From assembly GCA_039619475.1 (NCBI GenBank), contig CM077115.1, positions 63,370,864 to 63,434,863 of the forward strand: DNA of 64,000 nucleotides. The letters are read 5' to 3'. The DNA is from Icerya purchasi (lineage: Eukaryota; Arthropoda; Insecta; Hemiptera; Monophlebidae). The notes beneath the pieces are model-generated. The model searched no databases. It was not told where the DNA came from and saw only the letters and a program-made list of their open reading frames with translations. The position numbers and the translations under genes are program-made. Positions within the stretch are counted from its first letter, which is position 1. Every line of letters starts with the position of its first letter. Shown here piece after piece: positions 22,146 through 34,700 of this stretch.

Positions 22146-23099
22146 GAGAGAGGAAATTGATCTGGTGAGAGGATGACACAGGTGGACAATTAAGGATTGA
22201 ATTAAAGTAGCGATAATATTAGTCGAAATCCATTGGGAAAGGGAATTTAAAGCAGCCGACGAATCAGGTGCAATAAGGATATGACTGATGGGTGGGGGTG
22301 ATTGAATAATAGACTGTATTACAGTACTGTACCGTAGAGTTTATTATCGAGAACGGAACAATTCATGGAGGCTTCAAAATGAAGAAACCAAGTCAGAATA
22401 AAAAGAACGCGCATTATGGAAAGATTCGGAGCTAGGATAAAATTTCAGACCATCGGTATAATAGATCTGATCATTTGATTAAATTTTTTATTATTGAAGA
22501 AATTCTAGCACACAGCGAGGAAGGACAGTCCTTTCTGCTAGAGAACAGGTTGAATAATTTATATAAATTAGAAGGATATTCCAATGGTAAAATAGAAGGT
22601 GGTATGTTTATATTTGGTAAGTACATGAGGTCGATGTTACGGTCTGATAAAAATTTAGACAGCTGAGAGAGGGCGTCATTGGTAATTAAAGGGTAAGGAT
22701 CTGGATAACAAGGAGGAAAACCTTTAGTGAATCACTCAAATAGTGAAATGATCTTAGAAAATGCCAGGGGAGAGTCTAAGAAAGCTTGAATTCAGTGAGC
22801 GGGGGACCGCTCAGTATTAATTGGAGAGAATAATTCTGTAGCGGATCTAACACTTGGAGTAAACACAAAGAAACGGTGGAATAAAATGAACATGCACAGG
22901 AGAGACGTTTACAATAAAGGATTGAAAACCTGTTAAGAGAAGTTTGCGAGAAAAACTACGGCTTGATCGTTTTGGCGGCGACTATTTTGGGCGCGGATCG
23001 TTTAGGTGTTTTGCTCGGACCCTTTTACAAATTAGCTGCAGTAATATTCAGATACGATCCGAAAAATATTATCATTTTTATCAGCGATAAACATGGGTT
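22146..23099. other. Unassigned, purine-rich
   Basis: The plus strand is G/A-rich with coding-like but broken frames. The longest ORF is 22475-22666 (Glu/Leu-rich, 63 aa). It may be a decayed transposon ORF, but no motif was recognised. Confidence 0.25.
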
Positions 23100-23405
23100 A
23101 CTAGATTTATTTCTATTCTTGCTCTCATTTTCACTTTTCTATTATTTTTTTTCTAAATTAGCCTGTTCATCTGCGTGGAATCTCTGTAATACTGATTATA
23201 TTTTCTTTGAATGTTCTCCGTATTCTCATCAAAACTCAAGCACACTAATTTTACTGTACAACTCATATTCTGTTTATCATTTGATTCCTTTAAATTGTCA
23301 ATGTGTGACCTGGTCAATATTTAACTAACGCTTCTTTCACTTTTATTTGTTTCCGTGTCTAGCTCCCTGATTGTTGTACTAAAATTTAAAAAAAACAAAC
23401 AAAAA
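23100..23405 (+). pseudogene. I-like LINE 3' fragment
   Basis: A plus-strand ORF carries LCNTDYIFFECSPYSHQNSS, a diverged version of the CDPDHIFFEC motif at the C-terminus of the I-like LINE. It is followed by a stop at 23326-23328 and an A-rich end near 23386-23412. The upstream part is too diverged to place. Confidence 0.55.
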
Positions 23406-23710
23406 AACAAACGCTTCAAACAAAAGTGCGCGCGCATAACTTTGTCGCCTAATGTATTTTTTTGTTAGTTAATATTTTACAGTACTTTGAAAAAACTGAA
23501 CCCACTAATTTATACCATTATACCCTAGTGTAAGACATCGTATATGTCGTAACATTTAAGAAAAAATTTAATCACATGTTACGATATCGTTTTACCTTAA
23601 GAGTAAATTTTGTCTACACCACCCTACATGTAGGTCGAGTTATAAAAAAGTATAGTTTTTTTAGAATCATTGAATAAGACAAAAATAAAAATACACGGGC
23701 TTATATTCCC

Positions 23711-23744
<34 letters not shown>

Positions 23745-25432
23745 TGCTCAAGTTCCAGTTGCTAACTTTGCGCCGGAGTGGTAGAGTGATTAACTGTAGT
23801 ATCGGAAAAATATATTTCTTTTTCGTGTTGATTTGATTACGCTTACAGACAGAACCATCTTCAGTTCGTTAACACGGAATTCGTCTAAAAGGATTTGAGA
23901 AAATTCCCCATTTTCCTTAACGCGCAACATGTGAACTGAGTGCGGTAGAGACTAGTTTTGCTTCCTGCAATAACCGCTTCGGAGAAATTGGTCAATTGAA
24001 ATTTTTTCGCAGTTAAGGAAGAATTCTGCGACTGCGTGTTGTTAATTCATTGTAATGTCTATTTTTTAATTGAAAGTAAAATGAAAAGTAATAAAAATAA
24101 AAAATACTAACGTGCTCTCCGTTTTAAATGAAATTACATCCGAATTGAAAGCCCTAGTCCTTTAGAGCCTTAATTCATGCAAACCAACAATATACGATTA
24201 CCCCGAGTCGAAAACATACACGAATGCGAGCATACATTATAGCGCCGTTGAAGAGAAAGCGTCAGCAAGTTATATTTCAGAAGTCGCTGCTAATTTTTTT
24301 CTTCTTCACATTTCCTTACAAACGAAATTTTTCATTCATAAAATGAAACAAGTTTGGCCGTTGGTAATCATCGTCTTCGAAAGGCGTATATTTCATTCGC
24401 AATACAAATGTCTCGCTTGAAAGCGAGCATTTCGTGTATAAAAAGTGCTCCTTTCTAGTCAGCTTTTTAAAGCGGGCTACCTGTGTACTTGGAGCGAATG
24501 TTAGTCTGTGATAATTTTAGACCGTACGCACGATGTAGATGTAGAACCCGGCAGTGCAACTCCCTCGGGGAAAAGGTTTATTAAAATTTGGGAAACGATA
24601 AAATTCGTCCTTTTTTTTTTTCTTCTAATAATGTAAAAAAACTATGGATATGTATTGTGTAGAAAATGAATTAAAAAATATATCAAAGTTAAAATATACG
24701 ACAAAGTGTCAAACTTTCATTTGAGACTACCCTGTCTAGTAATATTATAGTTAAAAATTTCCACGCAAATATTAGAAACCAAATACTACGCAGTTGAAAG
24801 CTTATTCTACTAGCAGTGATCTGAAAATCCCAGAAAAATCGAATGCTCGGTCCGCAAAGCAATTATTTTTTCTCAGAAAATATAGAAAAACAACAATTGA
24901 TGAAACGATACTGCACCTGATGCTAAAGAATAAAGTTTGCCCCTGTATTCTTCGCTTTCTGTATCAGATTTTAGCGTCCGTGCGAACGCACTTTATTTTT
25001 CTGTCAAAATCCTTTATAACAATATTTTTAAATAGAGAAAATACGCCGAAGTAAAAGCTCCGATCAGTTCAAAACTTCGACCAAAGTTTCCGTGAAACGT
25101 CCCTACTTCGTTTAAATTGAACCAGAGCTATGACGGCAAATGGAGATTTCATTACGTAGGATAAAGATGAAATAAAGTAATTTTAGATGAAAATTAGAGA
25201 GTATAGCAACTAGTCGGTAGATTTTAAAGGAAATTTCGTAACTAATGCTGGAAGATTCTTTTTTTTAAATCTATTATTTGGAAATCTAGCTACTGTTCAC
25301 TATGGTGCCTAGAACCAAGAGAAAAACGGTAGACGGTTTAGTCTGTTACGTATTTTAAAATTTAAAGCCGTCCGAACAAAATCCGCTTGTTATTACAATT
25401 AAAATTTGAAAAACCCCTTAATTAAAATTTCT
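23406..25432. other. no gene seen; long poly(A) and possible promoter
   Basis: A run of about 28 A residues lies at roughly 23715-23742 and may mark the 3' end of an unrecognised retroposon. A TATA/initiator-like pair at 24437-24462 is listed separately. The ORF at 24794-25054 has no recognisable domain. Confidence 0.35.
24437..24462 (+). promoter_or_regulatory. Possible core promoter (TATA plus initiator-like)
   Basis: TATAAAAAG at 24437-24445 is followed by TCAG at 24459-24462, resembling the arthropod initiator. A start at 24461 would place the TATA at -24, a little closer than the usual -30. It is the best such pair I noticed and lies 5.7 kb upstream of the candidate exon at 30161. In sequence this A/T-rich such a match can occur by chance. 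Confidence 0.2.
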
Positions 25433-25434
25433 TA

Positions 25435-25630
25435 TTAAATGAATCGTTTGTATACCCCCTTTTTACAAAATAATAATGCTTTTAAAATTAAAAACACTGA
25501 CGCGTTTCGAAGCTATTCATGATTACGGTAATATTATTGTGTTCGTGATTAGCTTTGAAATGCGTCGGTGTTTTTAATTTCAAATATGTTATTATTTCGT
25601 AAAAAGGGGGTATACAAACGATCCATTTAA
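25435..25630. mobile_element. Palindromic MITE with TA target duplication
   Basis: A 196-bp inverted repeat is flanked by TA at 25433-25434 and 25631-25632. The arms are 25435-25526 and 25541-25630. They share ATCGTTTGTATACCCCCTTT, AATTAAAAACAC and a GACGC(G/A)TTTC block, and end in TTAAATG/CATTTAA. The loop is only about 14 bp and no ORF is present. TA duplication with long near-complete terminal inverted repeats fits a non-autonomous Tc1/mariner-type element. The arms differ at about a dozen places, so it is not very recent. Confidence 0.75.
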
Positions 25631-25632
25631 TA

Positions 25633-26822
25633 AAAAAATCCTGTTGATTCGACAACAATTATTGCAGTGGGCCGTATTGCAGAGCTAGGCATCGTTTCAG
25701 CAAATTATCTAAAGTTGGGATAAGCTTATACGTCCATAAGGTGAGCAGAAAGACGGAGCAGGGCCTTTTGAAGAACTGAGTCGGGGACAAAGCTGTGTGT
25801 TCCAAATACAATCACGATGGAATTGAGAGAGCCTTGTTCAAGTTTAGGAGTGGTAACTAGCATGGGTCAGTGCTAAACATTGTAACACTCGGGTAGTTTG
25901 TTTAGATCGACTAGAGTTTATTCAACTCATATCGGAAAAGCGGATTTGGAAAACAGTTGATGCACATTAAAGAGTGTAAAGGCGTCGGGGTAAATAAGGT
26001 TAGTCTAACAATCACATCTACTCATTTGTTTCCTGAGTCCCCTACGTGGACAAAGACGCACAAAAATGTTTGCATAGCGGGAGTCGATATATGTAGCATT
26101 TTTTTTATTTTCGTGGGTAAATGGTTACTTATGTTTGAAGCTGGACAGATTTGGTAAATAGAAGAAAGTCTAAACTAAGAAAAGCTTTTTTTGGGACAAC
26201 GGGTTGAAAGAAGAAACTTGAAGACAAAAAAGAATCTCATATACTGCCGTCTCTAAAATGGAACAAAAATTGTTTAGGCGTTCATTATATATTATACGTT
26301 CAGTCTCACGAGCGTAAGCAGTTTAAGAATCTGGGGAGCTCGCTTTAGCCGCGTTCTTATACATTAAATTAGTTGGAAAAGGATACGAATTTGTTTGATA
26401 ATATCTGAAACGTAAAAAAGAAATAGTTTTTATGTTTTAAATGAAGCAATTAGGAATTAATTATCGTTAATTCTACAGAAATCGGGAAATCCTTTCAAGG
26501 CGCTGTATTAATAAGATTGATGTGATTGGCGCTGAAATTTATGCATACTTTAAAAAGAAGAGGACAATGGAATTTGGAAATTATTAACGCAGGATTATAT
26601 GGAACAATGAAAAAAATCGCGAATAATGAGATAATCTGGGACAAAGGACTGCCAAAGCAAAAAGTCCATCGAAGGAAATGTTCGGTGCACCTCAAGTATA
26701 ATACGCAAGAGAGTATTTGTGGATTGAATGAAACAATTTTAAAAATGGTCAGCTGAAGAGTACATCTGTCAGCCGTGTGATAATTTACTTAGGACAAGAC
26801 CTTTGTATACTTGTATCAGCAG
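25633..26822. other. no gene seen
   Basis: A/T-rich with short ORFs on both strands (25957-26157, 26526-26756). No domains were recognised. Confidence 0.35.
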
Positions 26823-27023
26823 TTTCGAATCTATTTTCTATTTGTAGTTGAGTAGACATTTTATGATGGACAAGTTTTTCATACCTATTTTTGAGGGTGG
26901 CTACTTTAGGGGAACAAATGGCACATTGTTCCCCTAAAGTAGCCATCCTCAAAAATAGATATGAAAAACTTGTCCATCATAAAATGTCTACTCAACTATA
27001 TACAAATAGAAAATAGATTCGAA
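26823..27023. repeat. Long near-perfect foldback, about 95-bp arms
   Basis: The left arm 26823-26917 and the right arm 26926-27023 are complementary almost base for base around an 8-nt loop (ATGGCACA). The only clear differences are two or three G/A-type changes and a 3-4 bp insertion near 26999. Inner arm ends are GGGGAACAA/TTGTTCCCC; outer ends are TTTCGAATC/GATTCGAAA. No TA or other target duplication was found. It is either a palindromic MITE or a recently formed inverted duplication. If transcribed it would form a long double-stranded RNA. Confidence 0.9.
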
Positions 27024-30000
27024 AAATCTCTCATTAAATGTTACACCCAGAAATTTTGTCAGCACATATCTGCATTGGAATAAGCATAACGCTTGTTGTA
27101 GAATTTGATGTTTATAGTTTTTAAGAATGAAAAATCTAAGCTATTTTTGCCAGTCCAGTTCTGCAATTTGCGGATTGTTGGTCGTAAGATAAACATCGCA
27201 TTAGTGGATATACTCGTATTTAAGAGAAGTGATATATTAAGTCATCATGAAATAAGCAACTAGCAGCCTTATGCAATATCACGTTGATACAAAGAATAAA
27301 TAAAGTTACATTTAAAGGTAAACTTTATGGAACTTCATTTTTAATGTAAAAGTGATAAATACAGAAGAATATATTTTACTTCAATGGGTCTGTCGGTGAT
27401 GTAGCTCCCTGCATGAAATTACTCGTATCACCACTGATCCGGTGCTCTTTGGCTTTTTAAATACTCCATATAACGCCATAAGTTTCGAAAGGTTTTTTTT
27501 TTTTTTATATCAAAAACGATGAAATAAAGGTGCTGCAATCTGTTGTGGGCTGTTAGAATTTGCCTTCGTAGACTAAAGATAGTGAACAAGTGCAGATTTC
27601 TATTTTCGGTCGCCTACTTCGACTCAAAAATGGATATTTCTGTATTAAAAACGAATAAATAGAGGAGTCTGTTTATCATTTTCTTCAATACTATTGAGAG
27701 AACCAGAGAAACAAATTTGGTCGTAGATGTGTAGCAGCAATAATTGTACATATGAAGGAAGGCCTTTGAACATGGAAGGATATGAATTTTTAAAGTGAAA
27801 CACAAAGACAATCGCAACGTAATACCTTTCATTGATCAATGAACCGTTTATGATGCAAGAGAGCTTCATTGAAAGATTATTTTTTCCCACATGACGCATT
27901 GGATGTATCTTTTGTAGTGGAGAGCAAAAAGTTCCTAAGACTGCCTCTTTTTGGTGCAACTACGTTTTTTTTTGAATTCCACTAGATGATCAGTCCGGTA
28001 GTTTTCAACGTACGAAGCATTTCCCATAAGAAATACATTAATTTAAGGGAACCACCAGTTTTAGATTTGGGTTATTGTGTGTACGACGACAAGAAAATAG
28101 ATTTTTAGGTTGCATTTTTATTGCTTCAGTGAACTTAATTAGATTTTCTTCTGTAAATTGCAAAAAGTAGTGCGTGAAAATTATTTTTGACTTATATATA
28201 CCTCAATCAACTCTGCGAAATGTAAAACGTATTTTCAGTCACTTTGTATGAGCCTTTGACGCTTTAGAGGAGAATTTGATGAAAAATAAAAAATAGTCGC
28301 TTGAGCACAAATTCTAATGTGTAGTACAAGTAGAAAAATAGTGTAGCAGTTGTAAAGGCAAAGTCTAAAGAGAGTAGGAATTATTATTTGAATTGAAAGC
28401 CGTGTGTAAGAGGAAATGGTAGAAGGTTATTATTTAATAGGCAGTTCAGATAACTGCCCATGGCCGTTAGATTGTGTCGATCCCAGAACGGAGGACAGGT
28501 ATTAAAATTAACCAACAAAAGCGCCGCAGAATCATAGTAGGGATCCAATCTTCGTAAAAGAAGGGAAGTAACAATTGCAAATACTTACAAAAGAAAAGCA
28601 AAGTGATCGATTTGACTTTTGTAGTATTTGATATAAACTGTTAAGGAGGGAAAGATTGTTTTACTAATATGGCAACTTTCTAAGTGTAGTCAGATCAGTA
28701 TACTGCGTCACTTTTAAACGAGAAAGAATATATTGGCTTTAGATACGGTTCTTGCAAGCTTACTTCAGCGGGGTGGTTTCCGATTAGTAATTTTATTTCA
28801 ATCATTGAATATAAGCTCAACATTTAAGAAATATTATTTCGTATAATTGAGAAAGAAATGAAAATAAACCAAAAGTAAATAAACAAAAAAATCAAACAGC
28901 AACCTATTCCAAAATGATAAGTTTAATTTTACACTCGATGTTTCTGGAAAACTTACAAGAGGTTATAATTAAGAAACTACGACAAAACTGGGAATGGGGA
29001 TTACCTCCGAAAAAATTAAAAGAACTCGATGGTACTTAGCTCTTGAATGTATATGAATGCGAAGAACAGAAAGCATTTATTGAATGTCTCGAGTTTCGAG
29101 ATTAAGAAGTATAGGAAGGGATGTTAAGAAATTATTTCAACCATAATGCGCTACCAATTTACTTCAGTAATAGAATTATGTCGTCTTTTAAGGATCAATA
29201 ATATTAATAGACTAGTCGTCATAATAATTTTACTTAATGTGAACTGCTAAATAATAACTAAATAAATAAATAAATAAATGATTGTCTAAATGTTGACTAG
29301 CTGTCGTAATTATGTTAAAAAACGAATTGTCAATCACAATTTGCACATATGTATAACATTAATTGTTTGTAAATAAACATAAATTAAATTCACTAATAAC
29401 TTTTAAAAACTTTATAAACATTTAAAAATTATATAAAACAAATTTTAATTTTCTTCTCCGACCGGTTTCGTCCATCGCATCATACATATTCATGTAGTCG
29501 TGCACAAGAACTAAGATTAGAAGCACAGGTTATGATTGCGCGTATGATTAGATCTTACTAAATAAACTGAATAAGCTATAAGAAGCGCGAAGAGTTGGGA
29601 TATAGTTGGAAAAAACCCGAAAGCTGTCAATTTCAGGGTAAATCGGAGATGTAAATTCAGGATTTAAGGAGAGTTTAATAAGAGGCACGAGATGTTGAAC
29701 CTGCGCGTGAAGTAAAGTAAAAGTTTTAAGAATAAATCTTGAACGGCTTTTTCTGTTAAAAATTTAGTAATTCTTTAGCATATCCTCGAAACTTCGATAA
29801 TTCAAAATTGTTTGCTACGTTAAATGATCAAAATTGATTATTAATGTTGAATTTAGGAGAAATAAAGATAAAATTAATTCGACAGATTGCACTGATGTAT
29901 TATACTTTTTTTACCGGAGCACAACTCTCGCTGCACGCGTGTAAAGTTCGGAAACATACACTCAAAATGATATTTTGAACGATAATTAGTTTTCAGAAAA

Positions 30001-30160
30001 ATAAAGTTCTTCTTTAACTTTCTGTACATTAGTATTTTTGAATTTTTTTGTTAGATGAAAATGAAAAAAGGACGCAAAATGATTAAAAAAAACAGTTGAT
30101 AACATAACATGGCGAAGAGAACAAAATTGATTACAGCCTGCTGATTTTTTCGGTCTTCAG
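27024..30160. other. no supported gene; possible retrocopy at 27487-28060
   Basis: A T run at about 27487-27501 lies just downstream, in minus-strand sense, of two overlapping minus-strand ORFs (27614-27832, 27645-27959) whose frames could be shifted parts of one protein. This could be a decayed retrocopy or LINE fragment, but no family was recognised. Elsewhere the sequence is A/T-rich, with a small (AAAT)n at about 29262-29280. Confidence 0.3.
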
Positions 30161-30165
30161 TTGCA

Positions 30166-31783
30166 ATGGATTACGGTTCATCATACGCTCTTTTCATATT
30201 TTTAATCATCACGCATGCACTTAGTTTACCTACAACGCGTACAGCTTATGAAGGTATGTTTAATTGTTTCGCACTTTTTCTGCTTTTTTTTTTTATTTTA
30301 AGAATATTATAATTTTTTAGTAACGTTATAAGCTCACGAAATTAATTACTCTAATTGAGCGTGAGAATTGTAAGACTAGATTATAAAACATGAATATGTG
30401 TAGTAATTTAAGATCATTAATAGTGGAATTTTTGTAGCAACTTTTGTTTCCATGACCAAAATAATGTTAAAATCTTAAGAAATATAAAACCGAAATTTAC
30501 TTACTAAAGTAGACACAGACAAAATACAGAAATCTTTTAAAGCATGAAATAAGTATAATCAAAACTGATTGATATATCAATATAGTTAACATACCTTTCA
30601 GTTCCATAAAAAAAAAAAAAAAAAAAGACTCAAGTAAATAATTATAAGATTTAAAAGTTCAGCAGATATAGTAATTTCTAACAGTTTGGAATGCAGTGAA
30701 TAAATCATATACAAATTCTAAACATCTAAGCAACCGAAACTAATGATATAATGCCCCAAGTTTTTTACATTGAATATTCTGGAAAAAAAACTGAACGAAA
30801 AAAATTAGAGTGCCGAATATCTTCGACCAGATAGGTCATATGGAAGAATATATCATGCGCCGAATTCCAAAAGAGGTAAACTGACACAAAACGTTGTCGG
30901 TATGTCACCGTTTATTTTATGAAACAATATTTATCAAATTCGAATATTTGCCTTACCGCTAGTTAAATTAGTAGAGCAAACTAAGGTAAAGAACGGGTAG
31001 CATTTCGATACTTTTTTAATTAGTAATATTAACGTTTTTAAACGTTATTTAACCACGTGCGCTGCATTTCATTGTTTAAAGTGAAATAGTTTTATAGATC
31101 ATTTGGACATCTATTTTTCGTGAAAACAACGTCGAAAATATTCATGCTAAGCTCTAACGTTTCATACAAGCGTATTCTGTTCATCGTCAAAAAATTGATG
31201 AACAGTTTAATACTAATCGAAATATTGGGGTTCAGCATAAATTGTTTTAACATGGTTGATACTGAAAATATACGCGTGGATAACTTTGTCAACCATGAAA
31301 AATATCTATTAAATCAATTTCATAGGTTCTTTTTTTTTCTCTTTTTTTTTTTTCCATTAAAGTGCAATTTTACTTACTTACTAATAAAGTACAATTTTGA
31401 ATATACGTATTTCTAAATAAAATAATCACAACTTTATGGTATATTATTTATGTCCCAATGTTATACATTTTCGCAGTTTTGCACGCGGGGTTTAATTAAT
31501 CTTTTCGACTTGAAATAATGATTAACACTAAAAACAATAACAAATGTAATATTCAAAATTTATAATCTCAATATAAATTATTGATAAGAATCAAAACTAA
31601 GTTTTCTGTTGTGTAGGATACTGGAATTTAAGATTACTTCTTTTATTTCAATTTTATGCAATACTTGCGACTGGTTCGGGTAAAAATATACTTTCTATAG
31701 AAATATTTTCAGTGGACATCGATGGATTCCGCTCTAATTTTGTAGCTGGTGTTCCTACAATTTTTATGGAAATGGGCGTTTAA
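30166..31783 (+). CDS. Candidate two-exon gene for a small secreted peptide
   Basis: Exon 1 (30161-30253) follows a pyrimidine-rich splice acceptor ending CTTCAG at 30160. Its ATG at 30166 opens MDYGSSYALFIFLIITHALS, a good signal peptide with a hydrophobic core at about residues 8-21. Residues 22-29 follow, then a consensus donor GTATGT at 30254. The exon ends in phase 1. About 1.46 kb downstream, TATTTTCAG at 31704-31712 opens an exon whose phase fits and which reads VDIDGFRSNFVAGVPTIF and a few more residues to TAA at 31781-31783. The total is about 52 residues without Cys or dibasic cleavage sites, so no peptide-hormone family could be named. Exon 1 is the stronger half. Exon 2 may be chance, or the true second exon may lie elsewhere. 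Confidence 0.3.
30254..31712 (+). other. Candidate intron
   Basis: GT-AG interval between the two candidate exons. It is A/T-rich and includes a run of about 20 A near 30608-30627 and short ORFs on both strands (31092-31292, 31120-31416) without recognisable domains. Confidence 0.25.
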
Positions 31784-34700
31784 AAATAAAATTTTTCACT
31801 AAAACACATATTTCTGCAGCGGTTATTAAAAGAAAACGACACTTTAGGAATCAACATTTTTTTTTTTAAATATGTGTACTATTCTTGTTCTACATTGAAA
31901 TATGGGATCGTTGAAATGTGGAGATCAACGGAAATTTAGAGAATATGAAATACATGGAAATTGTCAGACAGTTGTATAAAAAATCTTTAGAATAAAATTT
32001 AAAAAATAATAAAACAAATTTTAACAAATCGAAGTTATGAATTATCGGGTAGAAGGTCTATAAATTTACCTTTAATACAAAAAACAAAGAAAAACGACAA
32101 GGAAAGAATTATAAACATTTTGCAGATGTTTTCGTATGAGAATGACTTCACCTCATTATGAAGGGACAGAATTCTTATTTTAACAAAAAAAATAAATTCA
32201 GCTTTTTACAAAAGAGGAACTTTATCAAAGAGGTAGTAAATCTTGTGCTGATCTGTCGAAAAAGTATTAAAAGTGAGAATAATTTCCGAAATACCTGGAA
32301 ATAATGATAACCATTTTGAAAAACTGCGTTTTGGGTAAGCGCTAGTTTTCTCGTAAACCAACAGAATTTTGAAAAATGTAAAAAAAAAAAAAAAAACTAA
32401 AAACGATACAGTAAATAACACACTAATACAATCTGGAAAAAATGCGCTAAGTAGAGTTATTTTAGACAGATGATAAACTGATTGTGCTCGGCATACAGTT
32501 CCCCTATATGGTACGTATCTCATATTGAGGAACTTTTTTAGAAGATTATAGAAACTTTATATAGTTTATAACGAACGAGTTTTAGGTGGGGAAAAGGTTC
32601 ATTGAACATCATTAAGAGCGTAATTATACTTTGGTCATTAGATATTAACTAGATTATGTAAAGGAGAAAGCGTTCAACATATTCTTTCAAAGATTCTAAA
32701 AGACAGTCCCCATGTTATTTTTACAATCATTACGACTTGATCCGGTTTAAATAATTTACATTAATTTTTATATTAATTCGAACTCTCCCTGAAACTGACA
32801 ATAATCAAATCGTAAGTCATTTGCGCGGCGGCTACTATGTCGAGATGCGACGGAAGTTGTTTTCCCAGCCGTAGTCCAGTCGGAAAAGCGGATTAAAGCA
32901 GTTGTTTTGGAAAGAAAATCTAATTTTCTCACTGATTTCCGTCGTACTTGTACTTGTTAAGTAGCCGTGTATAAACTAGGTTTTTGCTCGTGTAAGTTTC
33001 TTTAAATTCTGATTTTCGCTTCCGTTACATCCATTAATGCGCGTTAACAGTGAATTTATAATCAGGGGAACAGTGTATAAAATTAAGACACGCGACTGCG
33101 ACGCGTTTTTGTTACTTATTCACTTGTTTATCTATAATTCTTTTGCTAAAATAGGCTAAAAATTGAATTGTTCCGAGGTAACATTTAAAAAGATATAAGA
33201 AATAAACAGAGAAAAATGCAAGAAAATAAATTATACGATGGTTCAAGTAAAAATAAGGTTAGAAGTTAGCTTTAGAAATCCTATTATTTACGATGCGTTC
33301 CCAGCAGATATTCCAAATTTAAAAGTATTTTTTAATAAGTGAAATAAATCAACTTCGAGAACAGTTAATGATACTAAATGTTTCCTTGTAGATAATCGTA
33401 AAACTCAATAAGCATGTATAAAAATTTAGGTTAAGAAATTCAGAAATTCAAAATTTAAAGCCCCTTTCTGGGCTGAAGCATAAATTTTTAAGAATGTTAG
33501 TACACCAACGTACCTATATAGCTTCTAAACTATGAACCAACATAAATACACCTGATAATCATAATTCTGTTTTTCTTAAATTATTTAAAACTTTTATTCC
33601 CACGATTATAGTTTTAAGCAATCGCAATTTTGCTATAATATTGGTTTTCTTAAAAATTTGCAGTTATTTTATAACCTGAAAAACACGATAGATTATAAGA
33701 AAAACAGGACATACGTACCTCTCTTTTCGTGTCTTCACCGTTGTTTTGGTTATGATGGAATAGATGGAGACAAAAGTACACTAATTTAATTAAATATAAA
33801 AAGATTTCCAGAAATGAAATGGCGAATGATCTGTATTTAGTCGTGGTTTCGTTCGAAGTTATCCAGCTTTTTTAGTTGATTGAAGATTATTGTGTCTAGT
33901 GCGCCATTTATTAGTGTCACAGGGAATCTATCCCTTTTTTTTTTTCGTTTTTTAAAGTCTTTTCTGTTTGTCAATGATATTTATTGGAATTCCAAAAGTA
34001 AATATCTAAACATTCTTAACAACGACTATATAAGCAAAAAGCCGAGTCCTACATCGTCGTAAAAGTCAAAATTTTAAATCAGTATTCATTTTGGCGCGTA
34101 ATTTCCAGTTCAGCCTGGAATCCAAATGCTAAGATGCATTATATCTCGATAATTCTGTATTGCAGTACCGTCTGATGTCTCCCACGATACTGAAATGTCA
34201 CTTGCACAATATTTCCTTTTGGTTTGTTCCCCAGTCAGTGGTTTTTGTTAAAGTTTGTAGGATTCCATCCCGCGACAATCTATACAATACGTTTGGTAAC
34301 AGCTTAATACGGGGAATTTGTGGGGTTTACAGATAAAAATCGTAATTTTTGAAATTTAAATATTTTTCGTTTTCGTAAATACATAATTTTATTCGAAAAT
34401 CGAATACGGGAAATTCATATTAATATTAAAAGTTAACGTTTGACGTTAGTGTAATTTTTCAGCAAAGTGACAACCGTGTTAAAAATTTTTCTCGTATTTT
34501 ATTCTTATTTTAATTTTGATGACTACGATATTTTAAATTTCAACCGGAGAATCTTTATGAAAATTCCCCATAATTATCATTATTATCCTCTAGAAAATAT
34601 AACATGTATCCGAGAAAACCAAAACCAAAAAAAGTATAGAAGCGAGAGAAAAAACGAGAATTAAATTAAATATTAAATTTAAATTATAGAAGATGAATAA

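Noticed and set aside
23768..23840. tRNA-like GGAGTGGTAGAGTGATTAA after a long poly(A)
   Set aside because: It resembles a polymerase III A box, but no B box or cloverleaf could be found downstream.
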